Shown here: piece after piece, positions 56,376 through 64,000 of the stretch | Layout of the letters: the number at the start of each line of letters is the position of its first letter | How positions within the stretch are numbered: the stretch's first letter is position 1 | Assembly: GCF_963924675.1 (NCBI RefSeq) | Contig: NC_089240.1 | Location: forward strand, 997,001-1,061,000 | DNA: 64,000 nt | Source: Phocoena phocoena | Lineage: Eukaryota > Chordata > Mammalia > Artiodactyla > Phocoenidae | Reading direction: 5' to 3' | Translations under genes and position numbers: made by a program | The notes under the pieces: generated by a model | What the model was told of the DNA's origin: nothing | What the model saw: only the letters and a program-made list of their open reading frames with translations | Databases searched by the model: none

Positions 56376-57384
56376 GAGATTATACATGTAAGTGAAACTG
56401 TGGACAGTATATCGTGGACTTTTATTATGTCATGTTCTTCTGGAGAGTATTTAGTTTTGTTTCAAGAAGCGGACGCACCATCACCTTGAGCTTGAGGACA
56501 CCTGGTTTCGGGTTTCTGTGGGTGGATTGGTTTTCGTTTTGCCCTTGGTCCTGGGGCGTACTCTCTCGACCTGGGTCGTGGTCCTTACTCCTCAGACGTG
56601 GTCATTCCGGGGGCTCCGTGGAAGGTCTCCGATGTCCGTCAAGCCTGTCTGACGGGCAGGATGAGAACTGCAGACTTTACGGCCCGTCAGGGAGCCGCTG
56701 CAGAAATGGCAGCTGTTGACCTCAGACTCCCAGCTACCGCATGCCCTGGGGTCTTTGGAGCTGTGTCCCCACCCCGCTCCAACGTGTAACAGGGGAGTCG
56801 GCCACGATGTGAGCAGAAATTTGTTCTGCAAACGTTGGTGTTCCACAGTTCCTTTCTCTTCTTTTACTTCCTCAGTTTCCACCCACGTTGAGCCGCTCAG
56901 CAAGGCCGTCCCTTGCTTCCTGACCTCTGACCCCCAGAAGCTGTGGACCATGGCAGGGGGGCTGCCCTCAGACAGCAGTGTGGATGGATATCAGTTTCAC
57001 CCTTGTGATTCCTTTTCCGCAAGGACCCTTCCTCCACCAGCTTCTGCTTTTGGTGGTCCCAGCTCAGTGCCTTCAACACGCATTTCTCTATTTTATCCAA
57101 AGTTCATCGTTGCTCTTAGCATGAGATTTTATCTTTCTCCAGCAAATACGCCGTCACTGGTGTCCTGACATCGATGGCACTCTACTTTTTTTGCACTTTG
57201 TAATTATGGTAGTTTGGACAAAGATAGATACTAAAATAGAATAACAGCCAGAAACTTTCATTTCTGCAGTTCTGCATTGATGATTGGATGGAAACTTAGA
57301 AGTTGGTCATTTTCCCATAAGAATACATAAAGAAGAATCACCTAAGCAAACATAGGATTGCCTTTTTTAAAATAAAGATTTAAT
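56376..57384. other. Spacer without recognised features
   Basis: Open frames up to 150 codons (56716-57168, plus) lack recognised domains. No named repeat. Confidence 0.4.
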
Positions 57385-57790
57385 TAACAGCTATTTTTCT
57401 TCCAGTTTTATTGAGCTGTCATTGGCACACGGCACTGGATAAGTTGAAGGTACACGACATAATGAGTTGAGTGCCTGCGTCATGAAACGATGACCTCAGT
57501 AAGTTTTGTGACCATCCATCATCCCGTATAGACACAGAATGAAAGCAATAGAAATTTTTTTCCTGGTGATGAGAATTCTTAGGATATATACTTTCTTAAC
57601 AGCTGGCATCCATAACACAGAGCAGTGTTCATTGCATTTATCACGTTGTACCTTACATCCCTAGGACTTACAGCTGAACATCTTCTATATCTCAGCAATC
57701 ATCCAATTCCTCCACCTCTGGCGACCACAGATCTGACCTCTTTTTCGATGATGGCTCTCTTTAATTTTGCTGACTTCTTTTCTTGGCTGT
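57385..57790 (-). mobile_element. Old L1 fragment (antisense)
   Basis: CAGTTTTATTGAGCTGTCAT, AAGGTACACGACATAATGAG and CCTCTGGCGACCACAGATC match antisense old L1 3' sequence. Confidence 0.65.
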
Positions 57791-58387
57791 TATTTGTAAG
57801 AGTGCGGTTTCTTCCAGAGCGCTGGGACTCTGTCAGGAGGATGTACTGCCCTGCCCGTATCCTGAGACGCCGTCTGCAGACCGTTTCCACTGGGGCTGTG
57901 GGTTCCTGTGTGCCTCTGACCCGTTTAAACTCACGCGTGGTGAAGCAAGAGTCTGGGACATAATAGCATCGGGTGAACACCCAGGAGGAACAGGAGGGTG
58001 AGACCGAAGGACCCTGCTTTGTCCTCCTGCAGGGCGAAAATTCCGGGTGTGCTCCAGAAGCCACCCCAGAAGGGCAAGCCCCTCCCCACTCCAGTGACCT
58101 AATAAGAAATGTATGCATGTAGTCTCTGCCCCTGCCTTCTGGCACAGGACACTGAAAATCCTCGGAATCTCCGAAGCCATGAGATCTTTTGTAGGCTCCT
58201 GGATGGCCTCAGGGTGGAGCTCGTTGCCATGGAGACCAACCCTGACTAGAGAGTTGGAACTTTCAGGCCAGCCCCCTGACCATCATCTGGGGAGAAGGGG
58301 GAGCGCTGGGGGTTGAGTTTAATCCCCCCCCCGGACAGTGATTTATTCAGTCATGCCTACCGTACTGTGGACAAAAAAGGTCACCTG
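57791..58387. other. Spacer without recognised features
   Basis: No gene or named repeat recognised. Confidence 0.45.
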
Positions 58388-59204
58388 TGTCGACTGAAAA
58401 AAGAAAAAAAAGCAGAACCTAAAAGTTGAGAATTATGTTTCATTTGGTGGAGAAAACTGAGGACTTAAGCCCAGGAGACAGCTTCTCAGATAGCTTGGAG
58501 GGACGGCTCCAAAGAAGTCCATGCGGAACCTGGGTGTATAAGAGGTTTTGCAACAAAAAACCCGGGTAGTCTGAACTCAAAAGATTGCTGTTGATTAAAG
58601 AAATCAGGCATCTCATTCACCGCTTTTCTTTGTATGGAAAGATGCAAGAGTCTGGGCATCCTGTGTGCTCCCATCCTGAGTCCCCGCAGGGCTCACCTTC
58701 CAGGGCCAAGGCTGAGGGCTTGATGTCTGCAGCATCCTTTGTTTGTTGATATGTCAGGTGACATTTTCCATTCACACCTGCGTATCAGTAAATGAAGGAT
58801 GTTGAGGCCGTCAAGCCCTCGGCCACTGCAGCGCCCCCAGCGGTGCACCCTGGGGGCACTCAGGTTGGAGAAAAACTGGATGCTGGCCCTAGGTAGCTGA
58901 GGTGCACATCAGAGGAATGACTTGGGTGAGCCTGGACTCTTGCATCTTCCCATACATAGAAACGCGCTACATTCATTGACTTGAGAGGTCTTCGTTTTGT
59001 AATTAGCAGTAATCTTTTGATGTTCAAAGAGAGGTGTTCTTTTTTCTCCAGCAAAAACTCCTATATAACCGGCCTCCTCCCTGACCTCTTTGGAACCATC
59101 CCTCAGCGCTATGAGAGGCTGCCTCTCAGGCTTAAGTCCTCAGTAAGGTCACCGAATAAAACATAATTCTCAATCTTTAGGTCGTGCATTTTTTTCAGTC
59201 GATA
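58388..59204. mobile_element. Long imperfect inverted repeat with LTR-like arms
   Basis: The left arm (58388-58670) starts TGTCGACTGAAAAAAG and has GTTGAGAATTATGTTT and GAGGACTTAAGCCCAGGAG. The right arm (about 58925-59204) is its reverse complement in the same order and ends TTTTTTCAGTCGATA. Each arm has an AATAAAACATAATT-type poly(A) region in one orientation, as LTRs do. It is either two LTR fragments tail to tail or one element with long terminal inverted repeats. No viral gene lies between. Confidence 0.7.
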
Positions 59205-59690
59205 GTCTGAAGCCTCCGTAAAAATCCCTGAGCTGTGGGTGTCAGCGAGCTTCCGGGTCGGTGAGCGGTTTTCCACGCACAGCTTCCGTGGGGCTGTTCC
59301 CGAGTTTTATCGTTCCGTAGGAAACCTGTACTCCAACAAGTGCACTGTTTTTCTAAGTTCTGTGAGCCCCTCTAGCAGATTACGGAACCTAGAAATGAGA
59401 TCACGGGAACCTCCGTTGCATACCTGGTCGGTGAGAAGCACAGGTGACGTGCTGGGGCTTTTGGATGGGCGTCTGAAGTGGGGGCAGTTTTGTAGGGCCG
59501 AGTCCTCAACCTGTGGCATCAGACACTGGCCCCACGATAGTATCTGGACCGAATTGCATGGTAGGACACCCAGCTGGTCGATGTGGTGGCCAGAGGTATT
59601 GGGAGTAACGTGATGTATAAATAGAGAAGCCCCCCGTCCCCCCGAAAAAAACACGCTTCTTTGGAGCACCTTTCAAGTAAATTCCTGTCC
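59205..59690 (+). mobile_element. LTR-type dispersed repeat, copy 2
   Basis: GAGCTTCCGGGTCGGTGAGC, AAGTTCTGTGAGCCCCTCTA, AGAAGCACAGGTGACGTGCT, TCAACCTGTGGCATCAGACA and TAGGACACCCAGCTGGTCGA. It shares its order with 48950-49400. Confidence 0.5.
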
Positions 59691-59914
59691 CCTACTCCGT
59701 GTCAGAGGGTCTGCTTTGGGGGAAGGTTTTGGGGTGGGGGAGCCCCCTTCGCCCCCATGCTGTTGTGCAAGAAATCTAGGAATCCCAGCCCCCAAATAAG
59801 CTCGCTTTGCCTATTCTTTCCGCGCTTCTAGTGTGTGGACGGAATGGGGTCCTCCATGTGTGAACGTGCAGTCATGCACTGCCTCAGTCAGAAGCTGGTT
59901 CTTTGCGACTGGAG

Positions 59915-60225
59915 ATGGTCATACTGAGTGAAGTAAGGCAGACAGAGAAAGACAAATACCGTGTGACGTCCCTTACGTGTGGATTCTAAAATATGACATA
60001 AATGGACTTACCTATGAAAGAGAAACAGGCTCACAGACGGAGACAACAGACTTGAGGTTGCCAAGGGGGATGGGAGGTGGGGGAGGGATGGTCTGGGAGT
60101 TTGGGATTAGTGGATGCAAACTATTATATATATAGGATGGATGAACAACAAGGTCCTACCGTAGAGCACGGGGAACTCTATTCCGTGTCCTGCGATAAAC
60201 CGTCATGGAAAAGAACATGAAAAAA
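59915..60225 (+). mobile_element. L1 3' end (sense)
   Basis: CATACTGAGTGAAGTAAGGC, GACAGAGAAAGACAAATACC, AAGGGGGATGGGAGGTGGGG and GAACAACAAGGTCCTACCGT. Confidence 0.85.
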
Positions 60226-61654
60226 GAAGGCGATTCTTGTTGTACAGAACGTTTCTTTCACCCCAAGGCATCAGGAAAAGGGTGAGGTCTGGGCCAACCC
60301 AGGTCCCGAAGAGCATGTGTTTGATGCGTCCTTTGAAGGGGACAGGAACACTTATGTGGAGGTGACACGAACATACCCTGAGAGACAACCATCATTATTT
60401 TATACCAACGACCCACGTGGTTTGCTCTTCTGACCACAGATAATGAGCCCCTTGATGGGTTATCCTGCTGTGTAATTAAGTGTCCTCCAGATCTCATCAG
60501 TTGGTCCCTAAATTTCCAGGTGGACTGTTTTATTCTGTGAAAGGTGCTCAAAAGACTCCCTGGGTATTTCTACCGAGTGTACATTCCAGACGAGCAAAGA
60601 CGCAACAAAAGCAAAAATAGTTACTGTTTCCGGTTCTCTTCACCATATCACAAACCCTTCCCTGCAGAGAGGCAGAGATGGATGCAGTGAAAGAGCCTTT
60701 GCTTATGAATCACGTTTCCATTGTTGAGAAAAAGGAAACGTAAACTGTTGACATCTGTGCATTTATCAGCTCACTCCACTCAAAGCCACCTTGTTGCCGG
60801 GCGCGTGCTTTCCCGTAATTTCTCAGGTTGGCCTCCGTCGTTGCAGTTAAAATGCAAATCTACTCGCTGAGGATGCTTCATGGTTATTATTCCAGTCTTG
60901 ATGTTCTGGAGCCTAGAATAACAGGAGGTGCAGAGGACCATGGGGACGTGCATCTTCCCTCATTCAAGGTCATCTCAATGTCACAGAGCTGACAGGGGCA
61001 CAGACAGATCCCCCTCCTCCCTGTCATCGGATCTCTGTTCTCCTCCGCCCCCACCAGATCCTTAGGCAAAGGCATGAGGAATAAGCAAAGACCCTTTTCC
61101 CGAGACGATACCTGTCTGGCTCTGGGTTCCATCCTCTGCTTTGCCAGCTCAGGACTCCACCTTCCTCCCTGGAAACATTCCACGAACTTGCCTGATGGAT
61201 GCTTTTTCCTGAGACGCCCAGGCAGGGGCAGCGGCCCACAGGGATGCCCTGGGACTGAGCCGGCGGGACAGACAGAAGCCTCGCCCCTCCTGGATTCATG
61301 GGGACCCCGCTTGAAGCCCCCTAAACAGCCACAGTCTGTCCCAGAGAAAGAGAGGAAGCCGCCATCATGTGCATTCTCTATCAGATGGAAGTTCTTCACA
61401 CACTAGCAGCTCTTTCTTCGGATTTCTAGGAACAGGCGTGAGTGGGTTTATTTCAAAGAAGAAATATAAGGTTTTTTTTTTTGCTGGGGAACTTGTTCAA
61501 GATATAGCCAGAAAGCTCAAAAAGGAAGAAAATATCTCATATCTTTAAGAATTAAAAAAGAGACGTATTGTTTTGAATTATTTAACATTTATTTACAAAT
61601 TTGTAGTGTTTTTGGTATAAAAATAAATGAAATGTGCTAGTAGTAATGGGTGAG
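60226..61654. other. Spacer without recognised gene
   Basis: A minus-strand open frame of 170 codons (60887-61399) starts MKNFHLIENAHDGG. It has no domain that I recognise and no clear promoter or poly(A) context. AT content rises toward 61.5 kb. Confidence 0.4.
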
Positions 61655-62096
61655 TTGAGTATATAAAATGTCACAGTATTAAATGAAGATATAGACAAAT
61701 AAAGGAAATACATAAAATATCACAATATTAAATGAAAATACAAAGAAAACATATAAAATGTTACAATGTTAAATGCAAATAGAGACAAATAGACTATATA
61801 AAATGTCACAACATCAAATGCAAATATAAAGGAAATATATAAAATGTCATAATATTAAATGCAAATACAGACAAAGACAGTATGTAAAATGTCACATTAA
61901 ATGCAAATACAAAGAATATATATAAAATGTTGCGATATTAAATGCAAATACAGACAAAGACAGTATGTAAAATGTCACATTAAATGCAAATACAAAGAAA
62001 ATATATAAAATGTCACAATATTAAATGCAAATATAGACAAATAAAGACAGTATATAAAATGTCACAGTATTAAATGCAAATACAGGTGAATAAAAA
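61655..62096. repeat. Tandem array, about 41-42 bp unit, with POU octamers
   Basis: About ten units of the ATATAAAATGTCACAATATT, AAATGCAAATACAGACAAA type. Perfect octamers ATGCAAAT begin at 61773, 61818, 61859, 61901, 61942, 61984, 62025 and 62074. The first two units have ATGAAGAT and ATGAAAAT instead. Two subtypes alternate, with or without the ATATT before the octamer. Confidence 0.92.
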
Positions 62097-62259
62097 TGAT
62101 TTCATATTTACTCTGTCTTCTCCCTCCTGAACATGGTATATCAATTCCGTTGCAGAAACGGTGATGCTTTAAGAAAACCGGCCCTTATAGACTAAGTGGC
62201 CCACTAGCTTGCTATCGTCATAATGAGGACCTGGAATGATTCAGTTGCAAAAAAATGTA

Positions 62260-62760
62260 CAGATGTTACACTGGGCAGAATGACGCCCCCCACCAGAAGG
62301 ATGTCCACATCCAAATCCCCAGAACATGAGAATAGGTTACCTGGTAAAGGAAAAAGGAACTTTGCATATTTGGGGGAAGAAGCAGCCTGAGATGGAAGAT
62401 GACCCTTGATTATCGGGGTGGCCCCGAATGCCATCACAAGGGTCCTTATAAGAGGGACACAGGAGGGTCAGCATCAGAGAAGCAGATGTGACAATGAAAG
62501 CAGAAGTCAGAGTGATGTATCTACCAGCCAAGGATGCAGGCACCTCTGGAAGCTGGAGAAAGCAAGGACCTGATCTCCCCTGGAGCCTCCGGAAGGTCCA
62601 GCCCTGACCACACCTGGATCTCAGCCCCATGAGACCCACGTCAGACTCCTCACTTCCGCTGAGTATGAGACACACGTGTGTTCTAAGCCGCCAAGTGTGT
62701 GGTAGATTTTTACAGCGGCCGCAGGAAACTAACCCAGAGCTACGGAAACCACAGGAGCCT
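62260..62760 (+). mobile_element. Dispersed LTR-type repeat
   Basis: CAGAATGACGCCCCCCACCA, ATGTCCACATCCAAATCCCC, GGGTCCTTATAAGAGGGACA and TTCTAAGCCGCCAAGTGTGT. The layout agrees with the family at 9150-9535 and 46040-46270. Confidence 0.55.
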
Positions 62761-62965
62761 GCACAGAACATCCATAAATGTGCAAAAGGATGAAATTCGA
62801 GAACAGGTTTGCCAAAACGACTGTTAAGATGGCTTGTTTTACTCTTCAGCTTGGAGATCCTGCACGCCCTCAAAAGCACTTTTATTGATGCTAATCACAG
62901 TGATTTCCCAATAATGAGACAAAGAATAGGACAAGACAAAGTCCACCAACACGGTGCGTGCAGGG

Positions 62966-63390
62966 GTGTCCTGGGGTGGCCAGAGCAAATAACCCAAACC
63001 AGGAGGCTTTAAATTACGGGTATCCATCCTCCCCAGTCCTGGGGACCAGACGTCTGAGGTCAAGGTGTCCCAGGGCCGCGCTCCCTCCAGAGGCTCCAGG
63101 GGAGGGTCCTTCCTGCCTCGGAAGCTTCTGGGGGCTCCGGGCATCCCTGGGCTTGTGGCCGCGTCCCTCCCGTCTCTGCCTCTGTCTTCTCGGGGCTTCT
63201 CCTCTGTGTCTGTGTCTCTCCTCTCCTGTCTCTTAGAAGGACCCAGTCACTGGATGTAGGGGCGCCCTCATCCAGGAGGACCTCATCTCAGACCCTTCAC
63301 TGCATCACATCTGCAGAGACCCTGTTTCCAAATGAGGTTCCATTCACATGTGTGGGGGTTAGGATGTGGGCATATTTTGGGGGGCACCAC
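62966..63390 (+). mobile_element. Dispersed repeat family A, copy 5
   Basis: CAGTCCTGGGGACCAGACGT, CTCCAGAGGCTCCAGGGGAG, CTTCTGGGGGCTCCGGGCAT, CTCTTAGAAGGACCCAGTCA and GTTTCCAAATGAGGTTCCAT. Confidence 0.65.
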
Positions 63391-64000
63391 CTTTGTCTGG
63401 AAAGATGAGAGTCGGTTCTCTCAAGTCCTCCGGCCAGCACCTCCCCATCCCTCCCCGGAGTTCATCGTCCCTTTCTTTCCTTCGCGAGTGGCTCAGAGCT
63501 GCTCTTGCAGCGAGATGAACAACAAGGTCCCTGCTGGCCGCTGCCCAGCTCGTCCCAAGGCTGACCAAGGGCTGTGTTGATTGAGTGTTTGGGAGAATCA
63601 CATGCGCTGAGCTGATGCAGGGCACTGGCTTGGGGAGAAAGTCAATATTTGCTCATAAAGTGTTACCCTTGAGGAGTCCCTGGTTGTCGCTGCCTTTCGT
63701 GCATACTTCCCGGGCGTCTGGAACTCTGCTTGGCGTCCTGTGTAAATCCTGGTGTGACCTTTACAAAAATGCTGGGGACTTGTGTTTCCCTTTCAAGAGG
63801 GTACAGGAACCACCTCTGACAAGGCAAATATCCCAGACAGTTTCGTCTTCGAAACTCACACTCAGGGTCTCCCTTGACGCCTTCTGAAGGGGCCGGAGAC
63901 CAGGAGAAGATGGGGGCCAGTGCGGGAGAGTCAGTGAGGACAGCAGGATGGAGGACAGCAGGAAAGGGGCAGAGACAGCTCTGCGTGTTTTGTAGGTTTT
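63391..64000. other. Spacer without recognised features, cut by window end
   Basis: No gene or named repeat recognised in the final 600 bases. Confidence 0.45.

Noticed and set aside
60887..61399. Minus-strand open frame of 170 codons
   Set aside because: No recognised homology, no promoter or poly(A) context, and a length that can occur by chance in 64 kb.
61655..62096. CRISPR-like array
   Set aside because: The units are contiguous tandem repeats without unique spacers, in a mammalian genome.

Overview
The window is mammalian nuclear DNA and most likely comes from a cetacean (whale or dolphin). The lineage call rests on many copies of the tRNA-derived CHR-type SINE, including the long form that is very common in whales and dolphins, and on cetartiodactyl-type L1 3' ends. 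It also rests on the local gene pair, AKAP17A followed by ASMT on the same strand. In other mammals these two genes are neighbours in the pseudoautosomal region PAR1 of the sex chromosomes. No N runs are present.

Layout. Bases 1-4900 hold the GC- and CpG-rich 3' end of AKAP17A: two coding exons, a stop codon, a 3' UTR and a poly(A) signal. Bases 4900-20340 are spacer with L1, SINE, LTR-like and DNA-transposon pieces and a diverged AT-rich tandem array at 17.3-18.4 kb. Bases 20341-31161 carry five recognisable exons of ASMT (acetylserotonin O-methyltransferase, last step of melatonin synthesis), called exons 2, 3, 4, 6 and 7 by comparison with the human protein. Bases 31162-64000 show no protein-coding gene that I can support. 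They hold interspersed repeats, GATA-type microsatellites, an extreme AT-rich block next to a CpG-rich block, a long inverted repeat, and a tandem array with eight perfect POU-octamer motifs spaced about 41-42 bp apart.

Biological reading. AKAP17A looks intact where visible. ASMT looks broken. The exon for the segment leading into the SAM-binding glycine motif is not found between exons 4 and 6, and joining those two exons directly shifts the frame to an early stop. The donor after exon 7 reads AT instead of GT, and a donor-like GTGAGA lies 28 bp upstream of it. No first exon or C-terminal exon was recognised. This fits the published loss of melatonin-synthesis genes in cetaceans. The rest is repeat-rich DNA with many tandem repeats, as is typical of subtelomeric PAR1. 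I saw no sign of a bacterial, phage or CRISPR-like system. All family names come from pattern recognition by eye; no search was run.
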